A DNA stretch of 64,000 bases from Candidatus Symbiopectobacterium endolongispinus (GCF_018777385.1 NZ_JAFJYB010000004.1:310001-374000), one strand, 5' to 3'. Shown: positions 46,645-57,822, numbered from the stretch's first letter. The notes: generated by a model from the letters alone, not told the origin. Numbers and translations are program-made.

Positions 46645-48946
46645 TCAGTCGCGCCGGGTCGGTTTCCAATGACGTAACAGCAGTGAATTGCTCAGCACGG
46701 AAATCGAACTGAGCGCCATGGCACTCCCGGCAATAACCGGATTCAGTAACGACAACGTCGCCAGCGGAATGCCCAGCACGTTGTAGAAAAACGCAAAAAA
46801 CAGATTCTGTTTCACCTTACCGAGCGTCGCGCGCAACAGGCTGATGGCATCCAGCAGGCTATCAAGGCGGTTACGCATCAGCACCACGTCCGCCGTATCC
46901 AGCGCAATGTCCGAGCCCGCGCCAATGGCGAAGCCTACATCCGCCGCTGCCAATGCAGGCGCATCATTGATACCGTCGCCCACCATACCCACACAGCGTC
47001 CATTGGCCTGAGGGCGCTGTATCTCCGCCGCTTTGTGCTCCGGCAACACCTGAGCCACCACGTTGGTGATCCCCACCTGTTTGGCAATCACCGCCGCCGC
47101 ACGAGGATTATCCCCCGTCAGCATCATGACCTCGATCCCATGATGTTGCAGGTCGGCGATTGCGGTACGTGCATCGTCGCGCACCTTATCTGCCAGCGCA
47201 ATGTACCCCAATAGAAGGTCAGCGCGGGCCACGGCAATCACCGTTTTTCCCTGGGCTTCCAGTTTGGCAATCTGCGCCTGATCGAGCACGATATCATTTT
47301 CAGCCAGAAAACGCGGTGACCCCAACAACCAGTTTTCACCTGCAACCTCGCCTTTTACCCCCCCCGGCCAATCACCGCCTGAAACGCACTCACCTCGACG
47401 GCTTCCCGCGCATGCTGCACCAGCGCTTGCCAGAGGGGATGCTCAGAATGCTGTTCGAGAGAAAGTGCGACGCGCAGCAGTTCAGCGTCGGCCACCGCAG
47501 CTTCTGGCAGTACATCACTGACCGAAGGCTTACCTTCAGTGATGGTGCCTGTCCTATCCAGTACCAGTACCTGCAAGCGCTGCACTTGCTCTAACGCATT
47601 GGCATTGCGGAACAAGATACCGGCACGCGCCCCTTGCCCAGTACCCACCATGATCGCCGTCGGCGTCGCTAACCCCAGCGCACAGGGGCAGGCAATCGCC
47701 AGCACAGCTACCGCACTCACCAGGATGGAGGCCAAATCCCCGCTGATAAACCAGTGTGTCAGCCAGGTGAGCAGTGCGATCGCCACCACCACCGGCACAA
47801 ACACCGACGAGATTTTATCTGCCAACCGCTGCACTGCGGCTTTTGAGCCCTGTGCGTCTTCGACCATACGAATGATACGCGCCAGCGCCGTATTTCTTCC
47901 CACACCGGTGGCTTTGACACGCAGCATGCCGCTTTGGTTAAGCGTCGCGCCAAACACCTCGGCACCCACCGCTTTCACCACCGGTACACTCTCACCAGTA
48001 AGCATTGATTCATTGACCTCCGAGAGGCCATCGAGAATGACGCCGTCAACAGGAATACTCTCGCCGGGACGCACCACAAAGATATCGCCGCTGTGCAGGC
48101 TGGTTACATCACGATCTTCAATTTCACCGTCCACTTCCACCACTTCCACATGTGCGATGGGCGGTTGCAGGTTTAGCAAACCTTCAATGGCGGCACCGGC
48201 TTCAAAATAGAGATGACCGTGCGGCGTGGTCAGCAACGTGAACAGACTGAACAAATAGGCCACGCTGGTCCCTAGCGTGACCAGCACGTCCATGTTGGAG
48301 GTGCCGCTGCGTAATGCAACTCCAGGCACAGCGGTAGAAATGGCGTCCGCTCCAGAACTGCACTGGCGTTGCCAGCAGTGCTTGCAGCCAACCGGGCAAC
48401 AGATGCCCGCTGCCGAAAAACATCCCGACCATTTCCGCCATCAGCGGCACCGTGAGCACGGCAGCAATCAGAAATTCCCGGCGTTCACGCTGCCACGCGC
48501 GTTCGCGTCGTGCACGTTCTTCGCCACGCTGACCGCCCTCGACGGCATGGGCTTGAAAGCCACCCAGCTCAACCGCACGCACCATCTGTTCCGGGCTAAC
48601 CACGCCGGGGCGATAGCGAACACTGGCTCGGCTGCTGGCAAACAGTACCGTCGCATGTACATCCGGTAGGGCTTCAAGTGCCGCCTGAATACGTTCGGCA
48701 CAGCGTTCGCTGCTCATGCCGGAAAGTTCCAACGTCAGAGCCGACTTTATGTATCGCCGCGACCACATCCTGCACCGTGCTGCTTTCCCCTTGCAGCCGA
48801 ACACGCGCACGCTCGCTGGCGAAATTGACATTGGCTTCCACCCCCGGCAAGCGGTTTAACACGCGCTCAAGACGCACAGCACAGGCCGCGCAGGACATGC
48901 CGCTGATTGGAAGGTGCAATGAGAGAGGATCGCTTGCATTAGTCAT
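46645..48946 (-). pseudogene. copA: copper-exporting P-type ATPase CopA, disrupted
   Basis: A P1B-type Cu(I) export ATPase with two N-terminal HMA domains. The first keeps GMSCAACAVRL; the second reads GMSSERCAERI, losing the first Cys. Frames change near 48750, near 48312 (one extra T before [20 protein letters not shown]) and at an eight-C run (47358-47365). About 25 residues are missing in frame between LYFEAGAAI and [14 protein letters not shown]. The body keeps [21 protein letters not shown] and GDGINDAPALAAADVG, but the phosphorylation motif is DRTGT instead of the invariant DKTGT. The accumulated lesions make this a pseudogene, leaving copZ and csoR without their pump. Confidence 0.92.
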
Positions 48947-48993
48947 TTCGTTGTTATCCTTAGACTTTCCGTTAAAAGGCGTCGATATATGCC

Positions 48994-50225
48994 TTGTCGG
49001 CACGCTATCAGCGTGTGATTGCCGCGCAAAAAGATCTGGATGCGTTGCAGACCATCAATAACGAAATCGACAATAAGCTGCTGGAAAGCAGCAGTTTTAT
49101 TCAGACACCAGACGCGCCGTTGCTGATGCTGGTGCAAGATCTGAAATGGCTGCGCAGTGACAAAGGCTGGATGCAGCGGCCCGCGTTATCAGAAGCTGAA
49201 CTGATCGCCCAGCAGGCGATGTTTGACGATGCCGGTATGCAGCAGTATCGCTATCTGCACGCCGCCTTCCACTATTATCAGCAGCGGGATGCGGTGGCCA
49301 CGCTGGCGTTAATTCCGGAAGAAACGGGCAAGGATCTGACGGACACCACCGACTTCAACCTCCAGGTACTGCGCGGTTTGGCGCTAGAGGTCGAACACGG
49401 CTGGCAGGCGGCAGAAACGCACTGGCGACATCTGCTGACGTTGAAAACCAACGAAACGCAGCAACAGTATCTGCAACTGTCGCTGGCAGAAACGCTGGTC
49501 AAAGCAGGCCACCATGAGGCTATTTTTGCGCCTGACAGCCCGGTCAAAAATTTGCGTTTCCGCTCTGCGGTGCTGAAAAGTGTTGCCAATGCCGACCTGC
49601 TGCGCCAACAAACCGGCGAACAACAAACCCATGAAGAACACGCCGTGGCACTGCACACGCTGCTGACCCAATCGCTGGTACACCGTGACTATGCGGCCTA
49701 TCTCAAAGACAGCGAGCTGTTGCGCACCATCGCGCCATTAAAAAGCGCAGAAAACGCCAGTTGGAATATGGAAGACCTCACCGCCTTCACCTGGGATGGC
49801 AGCGATACCGAAGATGGGTATCAATGCCCGGCGCTGACCACGGTGGTATCCACGTTAAATAAACGGCCGAATGACGCTCACCCACCAATTGTCTGGGGGA
49901 GTTCTTTTTCCGTACCGGCAATGAGGTCGGATTCGATTGTGGTGAGAGCAATCAGCTGGAAGCATTAACCAACACACCCAGTCAATTCAACGGGAAAGTC
50001 TATTCCCGGTTGGATGCTTATCTGAAAGTGATTGCCGATCCGCAGGCGCCACCGGAAGACAAAAGCTACGCACTTTATCGCGCTATCTACTGCTATGCGC
50101 CCAGCGGCATGAACGATTGCGGCACACAAGAGATCAGCAAGGCAACGCGCAAAGCCTGGTTTACCCAGTTGAAAACCGAATTCAAAGGCAGCCAATGGGC
50201 CACGCAGCTCAAATATTATTGGTAG
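48994..50225 (+). pseudogene. helical-repeat protein of unknown function paired with a DUF3142 gene
   Basis: A mostly helical protein of about 400 residues resembling tetratricopeptide-like repeats (YRYLHAAFHYYQQRDAVATL, then LRGLALEVEHGWQAAETHWR and QLSLAETLVKAGHHEAIFA). A later part has EFFFRTGNEVGFDCGESNQL and YALYRAIYCYAPSGMNDCGT. One frameshift lies near 49890. The start is unclear: TTG 48994 is the first in-frame choice and no signal peptide is visible, so the 5' end may have been lost, since copA begins only 48 bases away in the other direction. It overlaps the DUF3142 gene by 31 bases, suggesting a functional pair. Function is unknown. Confidence 0.65.
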
Positions 50226-50940
50226 TCACCTACGTTCTGTTCACGAACGTCGCCCATGCTGAACGCGTCAACGCCGCCCATTACCAGGATTTTGGTTATG
50301 GGCGGCCGTCAAACCGCAGCCGGTGCTACATCAGGCACACACGCTCTACCTGCATCAGGGTGAAATCGCCCGCCGTCAGGGGAAAACCGTGTTTTTACGT
50401 CAAGGGTTACCGGCTAGCGCGATGCGGGTAGACAACCTGTGGCTCTCCTACCGCATTACCATGTTGGATCTTTCGGATAAACACCTGAACCGTATACTGA
50501 AAGAACAGGCACGCTGGCGCGCATTAGGTAACCAGGTGAAGGGTATCCAGATCGATTTTGATGCCCGCAGCTATCAGTTGGCTCGCTACGTGAAATTTCT
50601 ACAAACCCTACGCCAGCGTTTGCCCGCCGATACACAGCTCAGCGTCACCGGGCTGTTGGACTGGGCTAAAACCGGGGATGTCGGCACGCTTAATCGGCTG
50701 GGCGGCGTTATCGATGAGTTGGTGGTACAGACTTATCAGGGCCGCTCGACGGTAACACGCTATGCGGAGTACCTGCCCGCCCTAATGAAACTGCAAATTC
50801 CATTCCGTCTCGGCCTGGTACAGCACGGGCAATGGGACGAACGCTGGCAGCGTCGATTGGCCGCCTCAGCGTATTACCGTGGCAACGTAGTGTTTCTCGT
50901 CAATCCGCCGCCAAATCCGTTTTGCCGCCACGCTTCGTAG
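50195..50940 (+). pseudogene. DUF3142 domain protein, frameshifted
   Basis: A signal peptide (MGHAAQILLVVTYVLFTNVA, then HA) leads to a domain of the DUF3142 type, probably a sugar-hydrolase-like barrel (VKGIQIDFDARSYQLARYVK, then LSVTGLLDWAKTGD and FRLGLVQHG). T4 instead of T5 at about 50290 (DFWLWAAVKPQP expected) separates signal and domain into different frames. The C-terminal end runs over the 3' end of trmL on the other strand, so the natural end is uncertain. No activity is known. The start at 50195 overlaps the preceding gene. Confidence 0.7.
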
Positions 50941-51367
50941 CTGATGATGGCAACCGCATTCGAGAGGTTGAGACTACGATTATTCGACTGCATGGGAATG
51001 CGAATACGCTGTTCCGGCGTAAAACCGTTACGAATCGCATCCGGTAATCCGGCAGTTTCCGAACCGAACAGCAGTACATCCACCGGCTGATAGTCCGGTT
51101 GATCGTAAGGACGGCTGCCTTTGGTGGTACAGGCAAAAATGCGCTGACCGGCTACGGCAGCCAGAAAATCCTGATAATTTTTATGGCGGCTAACATTCGC
51201 CAGATCGTGATAATCCAGCCCGGCGCGGCGCGGCGCACCTTTTTCTCATCCGGATCGAAGCCCATCGGTTCAATCAGATGCAATTTGCAGCCATTATTGG
51301 CAACCAGACGGATGATATTACCGGTGTTCGGGGCAATTTGTGGCTCATAGAGCGCAATATGAAACAT
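50874..51367 (-). pseudogene. trmL: tRNA (cytidine34/uridine34-2'-O)-methyltransferase TrmL, frameshifted
   Basis: TrmL (YibK) is a SPOUT knot methyltransferase modifying the wobble base of tRNA-Leu. The N-terminus [20 protein letters not shown] (with NTGN) and the C-terminal knot ([30 protein letters not shown]) are well conserved. Around 51230 the sequence GCCGCGCCGGGCTGG contains extra bases compared with R-R-A-G-L-D-Y, shifting the frame ([12 protein letters not shown]) before [13 protein letters not shown]. The 3' end overlaps the DUF3142 gene tail. Loss of TrmL is tolerated in E. coli. Confidence 0.85.
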
Positions 51368-51497
51368 GAGAATAGGTCAAGCGTTTTCAGGCCGCCAGTA
51401 TATAACACGCCGCCCCTGCCCCCGAAGCAGGAATTCAGACAACATGCCGCGACGTTTTTCGGCCAGACACGTACACTGTATACAGGAGGTACGTATC

Positions 51498-51770
51498 ATG
51501 ACCCGTTATCTGATTCCGATATTTTGTCTGGCCTTGGTGTCGCTGGGCACGCAGGCAAATACGCAAAGGCTCACCACCCAGCAACAACAACTTGAAAACG
51601 GTATTCCCAGCCAGCAGCGCCTGCAACAACAAATGCAGCAGAACTAGCAGTTGCAGCAACAGCGGTTGAATCAGGACATTCAGCGCCGTAGCGAGCAACA
51701 ACAAGAGTTGCGGCGTCAGCTCCAGCAAAATCAGCAGCGGACGCAGCAGCAAAACCAGCCCCGCTACTGA
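51498..51770 (+). pseudogene. yhhA: YhhA-like Gln-rich exported protein, interrupted by TAG
   Basis: A 90-codon gene with a signal peptide (MTRYLIPIFCLALVSLGTQA) and a body almost wholly of Gln, Leu and Arg (QQRLQQQMQQN, QLQQQRLNQDIQRRSEQQQ). This is the style of YhhA (DUF2756), which lies after ugpQ in E. coli. AGGAGGT precedes ATG 51498. A TAG at 51645-51647 interrupts the frame, which continues in register to TGA at 51768-51770. Function is unknown. Assignment rests on composition, signal peptide and position. Confidence 0.6.
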
Positions 51771-51774
51771 TCCG

Positions 51775-52731
51775 CTACAGACTCACCCCCATCAGCGCCA
51801 GAATCAACGGCGTGGTCAGTGCCGCCAGCGCTGTCGATAACAGCAGGCTGGCGGCAATGGGGCCGCCCAGTACGTTAAACTGCCGCGACATCAGGTAGAG
51901 GTTAACCCCTACCGCCATTGAGCCCAGCAGAACCACCACGCGGGTTTCCATTTCCGGCAGCCCAAGCATCACCGCCAGCCCCCAGATCACCAAAGGCTGC
52001 ACCAGCAGTTTAAGCACGCACACCACCGCGCTGATTTGCCAGCCATCACGCACCCGGTATTCTGCCAGCCCCATACCGAGTGAAATCAGCGAAAGCGGCA
52101 CTGCCGCCTGTGACAGCATCCCTACCGGTTGATCGACAAAATCCGGCAGGGAGAATCCGGTCAGACTGAACAGCGTGCCGGATAAGGTCCCGATAATCAG
52201 CGGGTTTTTCAGCACTCCGACCGCCGTTTTGCCAAATCCTTGCAGCGACAGCGCGCCGTTGCGCGCCCACTCTACCGACACGGTGACCAGCGTCCACAAA
52301 ATCAGGCCATTAAACACCAACACCAGCGCCACAGAAGGCACCGCCTCTTTGCCAAGAATTGTGGTCGCCAGCGGCAACCCCAGCATGACGTTGTTGGAAA
52401 AGATACCGCTCAGCGCGAATACCGAGCCGGAGACGCCATCCAAATCAAACACCTTGCGGGCAACGATACGGCCAATCACGAACACGATCAGGCAACTGCC
52501 GAAAAACGCGATCAGCAATCGGGCATCCACCGGGGGTCGTTTGGAGAAATCACTCATCATGCGGAACAGCATGGCAGGCAGGGCAATAGAGAAGACAAAG
52601 CGGCTGACGCCATCGGTGAACGCGGTAGGCCATTTGGCAAACCGGATCAGGCTGTAGCCAAGAATAATCAATACAAACAGCGGTAGTGAAATCACCACCT
52701 GGTGCCAAAAGGAGAGTACAAAGGGGGACAT
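51775..52731 (-). CDS. AEC-family (auxin efflux carrier-like) transporter
   Basis: A 318-residue membrane protein with about ten helices in two five-helix halves, as in AEC carriers for malonate, auxin-like acids or other anions. Landmarks are LPLFVLIILGYSLIRF, FALSGIFSNNVMLGLPLA (the asparagine-rich cross-over region) and a C-terminal GPIAASLLLSTALAALTTP. The start at 52731 (MSPFVLSFWHQVV) is preferred over the longer frame because it fits the family. The substrate is unknown. It lies between the YhhA-like gene and ugpQ. No lesion is seen. Confidence 0.82.
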   Translation of the reverse strand: MSPFVLSFWHQVVISLPLFVLIILGYSLIRFAKWPTAFTDGVSRFVFSIALPAMLFRMMSDFSKRPPVDARLLIAFFGSCLIVFVIGRIVARKVFDLDGVSGSVFALSGIFSNNVMLGLPLATTILGKEAVPSVALVLVFNGLILWTLVTVSVEWARNGALSLQGFGKTAVGVLKNPLIIGTLSGTLFSLTGFSLPDFVDQPVGMLSQAAVPLSLISLGMGLAEYRVRDGWQISAVVCVLKLLVQPLVIWGLAVMLGLPEMETRVVVLLGSMAVGVNLYLMSRQFNVLGGPIAASLLLSTALAALTTPLILALMGVSL

Positions 52732-52906
52732 AGGGTAATCCTTCAATGCCTCACTCAGCAGCGCCAGATAGCCTGAGTAATGTAAGCGCCCACTAACAAG
52801 TCCGGACACATCAGGCAACCTCGCACATACGAAAAGGCGCGCAATCACCGGCTTGTTAGACGAATTATTATTTCCCATGAGCATCGCTCTGGGGATATGG
52901 GCGGAT

Positions 52907-53571
52907 TTAGCCGGCGAAAAACTCTGCGCCGATTAAATCTATCCGGTCTGTACAGATGCAGTCAACGCCCCAGGCTAGCAAATCACGCGCACGCGCCGGT
53001 GCGTTCACGGTATAAACCAAAATGCGTAGCCCAGACGCTTTCAGCAGCGCCACCCGTTGCGCATCCAGCAGTTCATGGTTGAGGTGGATGGAGACGCAGC
53101 CGAGATCGCGCGTCAGACGCAGCCAGTCCTCTTCCCACTCATCCAGCAACAGCCCGCGCGGCAGCGCTGGCACCGCCTGCTGTGCGACGATGCGACCGGT
53201 GAGGGTTTCTTGTCCGGTACTCGGTTTGATCTCGATGTTGGCCGCTAAGTCATACTGCTTGCAGCGCGCCGCCACGTCAGATAACAGAGGTGAGCGCTCA
53301 CCAACAAATTGTTTGTTGTACCACCCACCTGCATCCAAACCCACCAGTTTATCCCAGGGCAAATCGCCCGCCACGCCCCAGCCGTTCGTGGTTCGCTCCA
53401 ACGTATCATCATGCAGCAAAAAGATTTCGCCATCCTGAGAGAGCTTGGCATCAAACTCGATCATTTTATGCCCGTGATACGCCCCCATATCGATGGCGGC
53501 CAGCGTGTTCTCCGGTGCCAATGCGCCGCCGCGATGGGCGACAATTGCCGGATAAGGCCACTGTTTTCCAT
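52907..53571 (-). pseudogene. ugpQ: cytoplasmic glycerophosphodiester phosphodiesterase UgpQ, disrupted
   Basis: UgpQ hydrolyses incoming glycerophosphodiesters to sn-glycerol 3-phosphate and alcohol. The natural ATG (53571) overlaps the ugpC stop as TAATG but reads M-E-N then shifts, because one C is missing before [13 protein letters not shown]. The barrel motifs [24 protein letters not shown] and [13 protein letters not shown] are conserved. About 26 residues that normally follow LTGRIVA are missing in frame before [16 protein letters not shown], removing a barrel strand and helix. The end ([11 protein letters not shown]) is normal. Two lesions make it inactive. Confidence 0.87.
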
Positions 53572-54647
53572 TATTCCACCCGCAATCCGCTTTCAGTATC
53601 AACAAAGAAATGCCACGCCTGCGCTGGCAGAGCCAGCCACAAGGTGTCGCCGCGCGCCGGGCTCTGTTCGTGGGAAAGGCGCACCACTACCAGCTGTTCC
53701 CCCCATGCACCGTGCGCCAGGTTATCCGCGCCCAGCAGCTCAAGGGTGGTCAGCAATAGCGGTATGCCACCCGCCTCACACGTGGTCAACTGAATATGTT
53801 CCGGTCTGACGCCCAACGTCAATGCCCGTCCGCCCCACGCTGGTTTTGCCACCGGTAACGGCAAGACAAACTCCGCGCTGAACATAAACTGTGTGCCGTC
53901 ATCGCTGATGCGCCCGGCCCACAGATTCATGGCATGGGAGCCGATGAAACTGACGACGAACAGCGAGGCAGGACGGCGATAAATTTCCGTCGGCGGCCCA
54001 ATCTGTTCGGCAATCCCTTTGTTCATAACAATCACGCGCTCTGCCAGCGTCATGGCTTCCACCTGATCGTGCGTGACATACAGGCTGGTGGTACGTAACC
54101 GCTGATGCAGTTGCTGGAGCTCAAGACGCATCTGCACACGCAGTTTAGCATCCAGGTTGGGGAGCGGTTCATCGAACAAAAATACCGCGGGCTCGCGCAC
54201 GATAGCACGGCCCATGGCGACACGCTGACGCTGCCCGCCGGAAAGCTCGCGCGGTTTACGCTGCAACAGCGGCAGAAGTTCGAGAATACGCGCAGCATCT
54301 TCAACACGCTGGCGGATTTGCGCTTTACCAAAGCAGCGGATTTTCAGTCCATACGCCATGTTGTCATAGACGCTCATGTGCGGGTACAGCGAATAGTTCT
54401 GGAACACCATGGCGATACCATGATCTTTCGGTTCCCGCTCGGTCACCCGTTCGCCATCGATATAAATATCCCCGCTGGTAGTGCGTTCCAATCCGGCCAC
54501 CATGCGCAGCAGGGTAGATTTACCACAGCTAGAAGGTCCCACCATCACCACAAACTCACCGTCCGCCACATCCAGATCGATGGGCTGAATTACCTGTGTT
54601 TTACCGTCATAGGATTTGGTGACGACCTGAAGTTTTAAACCTGCCAT
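53571..54647 (-). CDS. ugpC: ATPase UgpC of the glycerol-3-phosphate ABC transporter
   Basis: A 358-residue MalK-type ATPase for sn-glycerol 3-phosphate and glycerophosphodiester import. It has Walker [10 protein letters not shown] (37-45, usually GPSGCGKST), Q loop [13 protein letters not shown], signature [15 protein letters not shown], Walker [17 protein letters not shown] (usually DEPLSNLDA) and the His of [12 protein letters not shown]. The C-terminal OB domain ([10 protein letters not shown]) is complete. The frame is open, but Ser40 and the Pro in the D-loop depart from nearly invariant residues and may weaken activity. It ends overlapping ugpQ. Confidence 0.92.
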   Translation of the reverse strand: MAGLKLQVVTKSYDGKTQVIQPIDLDVADGEFVVMVGPSSCGKSTLLRMVAGLERTTSGDIYIDGERVTEREPKDHGIAMVFQNYSLYPHMSVYDNMAYGLKIRCFGKAQIRQRVEDAARILELLPLLQRKPRELSGGQRQRVAMGRAIVREPAVFLFDEPLPNLDAKLRVQMRLELQQLHQRLRTTSLYVTHDQVEAMTLAERVIVMNKGIAEQIGPPTEIYRRPASLFVVSFIGSHAMNLWAGRISDDGTQFMFSAEFVLPLPVAKPAWGGRALTLGVRPEHIQLTTCEAGGIPLLLTTLELLGADNLAHGAWGEQLVVVRLSHEQSPARGDTLWLALPAQAWHFFVDTESGLRVE

Positions 54648-54653
54648 ATCGTC

Positions 54654-55499
54654 TTATTTCTCACTATCCACCAGACCACGCACAAACCAGCGCTGCATCA
54701 ACAGCACCACCAACAGCGGCGGCAACAACGTCATCAACATCGCCGCCATCACGTGGTTCCACTGGGTGGCGACATCGCCAGAGGCGATCATGCTTTTCAA
54801 CCCAGCCACCGCGGTGCCAAGGTTGACGTCGTTGACGATCAGCAGTGGCCAGAGATACTGGTTCCAGTCGTAAATAAAGGTAATCACAAACAGCGCCGCC
54901 AGATTGGTACGCGAGAGCGGCAACATCATATCGAAAAAGAAACGCATCGGGCTGGCACCATCAATGCGCGCCGCCTCCATCAGTTCATCCGGCAGCGTCA
55001 TAAAAAACTGCCGAAAGAGAAAGGTGGCGGTAGCCGAGGCCATCAGCGGCAGCGTCAAACCGGTCATGCTGTCCGTCATGTTCAAATGGGCAATCACTTC
55101 CACCGTCGGGAAGATACGCACTTCCACGGGCAGCATCAGCGTCAAAAAAATCATCCAAAAGAACAGCGAGCGGCACGGGAAACGAAAGTAGACAATGGCG
55201 TAAGCAGAGAGAATGGAGACGGTAATTTTGCCGAAGGTAATGGCTAACGCCATCACGGCGCTATTGAACAGCATCTTACCGAACGGCGCGTTGTTCGAAC
55301 CGGCACCGTGGTGCCAGACATAAACCAGGTTATCCCACAGTTGGGTACCTGGGAGCAGCGTCATCGGCGTTTGAAACACCGCCTGATTGTCCAGCGTTGC
55401 AGCCACCACGGCGACATAGAGCGGAAACAGAATGGCGAGTACGCCGACTATCAGCATCAAATGGCTGAAGATATCCAGCCCGCGACGGTTTTCGATCAT
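54654..55499 (-). CDS. ugpE: permease UgpE of the glycerol-3-phosphate ABC transporter
   Basis: A 281-residue inner-membrane permease with six helices. The EAA loop that contacts UgpC is present as [20 protein letters not shown] near residues 185-204. The helices [20 protein letters not shown] and [20 protein letters not shown] match UgpE. It ends 6 bases before ugpC and starts 11 bases after ugpA, so it is in the same transcript. No lesion is seen. Confidence 0.94.
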   Translation of the reverse strand: MIENRRGLDIFSHLMLIVGVLAILFPLYVAVVAATLDNQAVFQTPMTLLPGTQLWDNLVYVWHHGAGSNNAPFGKMLFNSAVMALAITFGKITVSILSAYAIVYFRFPCRSLFFWMIFLTLMLPVEVRIFPTVEVIAHLNMTDSMTGLTLPLMASATATFLFRQFFMTLPDELMEAARIDGASPMRFFFDMMLPLSRTNLAALFVITFIYDWNQYLWPLLIVNDVNLGTAVAGLKSMIASGDVATQWNHVMAAMLMTLLPPLLVVLLMQRWFVRGLVDSEK

Positions 55500-55510
55500 C
55501 GGTGCGCCCC

Positions 55511-56392
55511 TTAGTAATTGGCCTTGCGTTCCACAAAGCGGAACTGAAGGACTGTCAAGCCGACCAGCAGCAGCATCAACACCACCGACTGCGCCGCAGA
55601 GCTGGAAAGATCCAGACCGGCAAACCCTTCACGGTAAATTTTGAAGATCAGGGTGGTCGTAGCCTGCATCGGCCCGCCCGCCGTGGCAGCATCGATAATA
55701 GGAAAGGTGTCGAAAAAGGCATAAACCAGATTGACTACCAGCAGAAAGAAGCTAAACGGAGAAATCAGCGGCAGCACCAAATTGAAGAAACGGCGCACCA
55801 GACCTGCACCGTCAATGGCCGCGGCCTCCACCAGAGAGCGCGGAATGGACTGCAACGCGGCCAAGAAAAACAGAAAGTTATAGCTTATCTGCTTCCAGAT
55901 GGACGCCAGCACCACCAGAAACATCGCCTGGCCACTGTGGGTGGCGTGATTCCAGTCATAACCCCACAGGCTTAAGCCATACGTGATTAATCCGCCGGGG
56001 CTGAATAAAAACATCCACAGCGCGGCCACCACCACCGGCGCCACCGCGTAAGGCAGAATAAACAGGGTTTGGTAAAGGCGGCGACAGCGCAACACATAAT
56101 CCACCAACGCCGCCAGCAGTAACGACACGCCCATGCCGCACACGGTTACCAGCGAACTGAACACCATGGTGGTATAGAACGCGTCCAGATAGTAACTGTC
56201 GCTCATCAGATGGCGGAAGTTTTCCAGACCGACAAACTCGCTGGAGAGACCAAAGGGATCAATACGCTGCGTGGAATACAACAATGCCTGACCAGCGGGC
56301 CAGATAAAGAAAATCACCGTGATAGCCAGTTGGGGAAACACTAACGCATAAGGTAACCAGCTACGGCCAAAGACAGGGCGGGATGAGGTCAT
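55511..56392 (-). CDS. ugpA: permease UgpA of the glycerol-3-phosphate ABC transporter
   Basis: A 293-residue permease partner of UgpE. Family features are the N-terminal [20 protein letters not shown] helix, the periplasmic loop [20 protein letters not shown], and the EAA loop [20 protein letters not shown] near residues 195-215. The end is [20 protein letters not shown] followed by the last helix. About 100 bases separate it from ugpB, and these carry a palindromic repeat, which could set different mRNA levels for binding protein and permease. No lesion is seen. Confidence 0.94.
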   Translation of the reverse strand: MTSSRPVFGRSWLPYALVFPQLAITVIFFIWPAGQALLYSTQRIDPFGLSSEFVGLENFRHLMSDSYYLDAFYTTMVFSSLVTVCGMGVSLLLAALVDYVLRCRRLYQTLFILPYAVAPVVVAALWMFLFSPGGLITYGLSLWGYDWNHATHSGQAMFLVVLASIWKQISYNFLFFLAALQSIPRSLVEAAAIDGAGLVRRFFNLVLPLISPFSFFLLVVNLVYAFFDTFPIIDAATAGGPMQATTTLIFKIYREGFAGLDLSSSAAQSVVLMLLLVGLTVLQFRFVERKANY

Positions 56393-56443
56393 GCCACATA
56401 CTCAATCAAAGAAGGGGAAAACAAAGCGACATCTGTCGCCCTC

Positions 56444-56471
56444 CGTCATTCCCGTACAGGCGGGAATGACG
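56444..56471. repeat. palindromic repeat, copy C (ugpB-ugpA)
   Basis: CGTCATTCCCG-tacagg-CGGGAATGACG is a perfect 11-bp inverted repeat of the same family as copies A and B, with only the single palindrome. It lies between ugpB and ugpA and could stabilise ugpB mRNA. Confidence 0.8.
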
Positions 56472-56488
56472 AGAAAGTGCCTGTGACC

Positions 56489-57822
56489 TTACTTAGTGGA
56501 CTGCTCGAAGCGACGCAACAACACGTTGCCGCGCTCAACCGCCGTATCCAACGCTTGCTGCGGCGTTTTCTTACCGGTCCAGACGCTTTCCAGCTCTTCT
56601 CATCCACGATGGTACGGATCTGCGGCATATTGCCTAAACGCAGCCCTTTGGTGAAAGCCAATGGTGGCTTGTTCAGCATCTGACGCGTCGCAATGTCCGC
56701 ACCGGGGTTCTTCTCATAGAAACCCTGCTGCTTGGTCAACTCATACGCGGCGGTGGTGATCGGCAGATAGCCGGTCTTCTGGTGCCATTCGGCGGCCATT
56801 TCCGGCTGTGCCAGGAACTGCATAAACTGAGCAACGCCTTTGTAAGTGGCATCGTCTTTACCGCCCATCACCCACAGGCTGGTACCACCGATAATGGCGT
56901 TCTGCGGCGCATTCGGCACCCCAGCGTCATACGGCATCATTCCTACGCCATAGTTGAATTTGGCGTGAGCGCGGATGTTAGCCAACGAACCGGAAGACGC
57001 GGTGGTAATGGCGCAATCACCGTTGTAGAACTTCTCGGTCGACTCATCCTTGCGGCCATAGTAAGTGAAGTCCCCTTTCTTGTTCATGTCCTGCAACAGT
57101 TGGATATGCTTGATTTGCGTCGGCTTGTTGAATTCCAGTACCGCATCCGTGCCGTCGAAGCCGTTATTTTTGCTGGCAATCGACAAAGCATGCCAGGCGC
57201 TGAAGTTTTCAATCTGGATCCAACCCTGCCAGCCGCTGGCGTAGCCGCACTTCATGCCTGCCGCGCGCAGCTTGGCCGTATACTCTGCCATTTGCTGCCA
57301 GGTTTTCGGTGGCTGTTCTGGGGCCAGCCCGGTTTTTTTGAAGGCATCTTTGTTGTAGTAAAGCACCGGGGTTGAGCTGTTGAACGGCTGTGATAGCAGG
57401 TGTCCCGTTTTTGCGTCGGCGTAGTAACCGGAGACGGTCGGCACAAACACACTCTCATCAAAGTCGATCCCAGCATCTTTAAATACCTGATACACCGGTT
57501 TTATCGCCTTGCTCGCCATCATCGTGGCGGTACCCACTTCATACACCTGAAGGATGGCGGGCGCGTTACCGGTGCGGTAAACCGCAATCCCTGCCGCCAG
57601 GCTCTGCTCATAGTTGCCTTTGTAAACCGGCACAATTTTGACATCGGGGTGCGATTGGTTAAAACGCGTTGCCAGTGAATCCACCGTTTTTCCCAGTTCG
57701 CCTTCCATCGAATGCCAGAAAGGGATCTCGGTCACCGCGTTGGCGTTAGCCTGATACGCCAACGTCAGCGCCACTAGAACTGCTGCATTACGCAGCGTCC
57801 GTGTCTTAAGCGCGTTAAACAT
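56489..57822 (-). pseudogene. ugpB: glycerol-3-phosphate-binding protein UgpB, C-terminal frameshift
   Basis: UgpB is the periplasmic receptor of the Ugp importer. The signal peptide ([20 protein letters not shown]) and mature start [20 protein letters not shown] are normal, and the fold is complete to about residue 400 ([13 protein letters not shown]). Two extra bases near 56595 shift the frame, so the last 40 or so residues become [17 protein letters not shown] and run through a repeat to 56446. The natural ending, [17 protein letters not shown] with TAA at 56491-56489, is visible in the other frame. Most of the receptor would still be made, so partial function cannot be excluded. Confidence 0.88.

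Noticed and set aside
46372-48946. Programmed frameshift in copA like the E. coli copA(Z) chaperone product
   Set aside because: A separate copZ gene exists, and the frame changes are at several other positions with deletions, so they are lesions.
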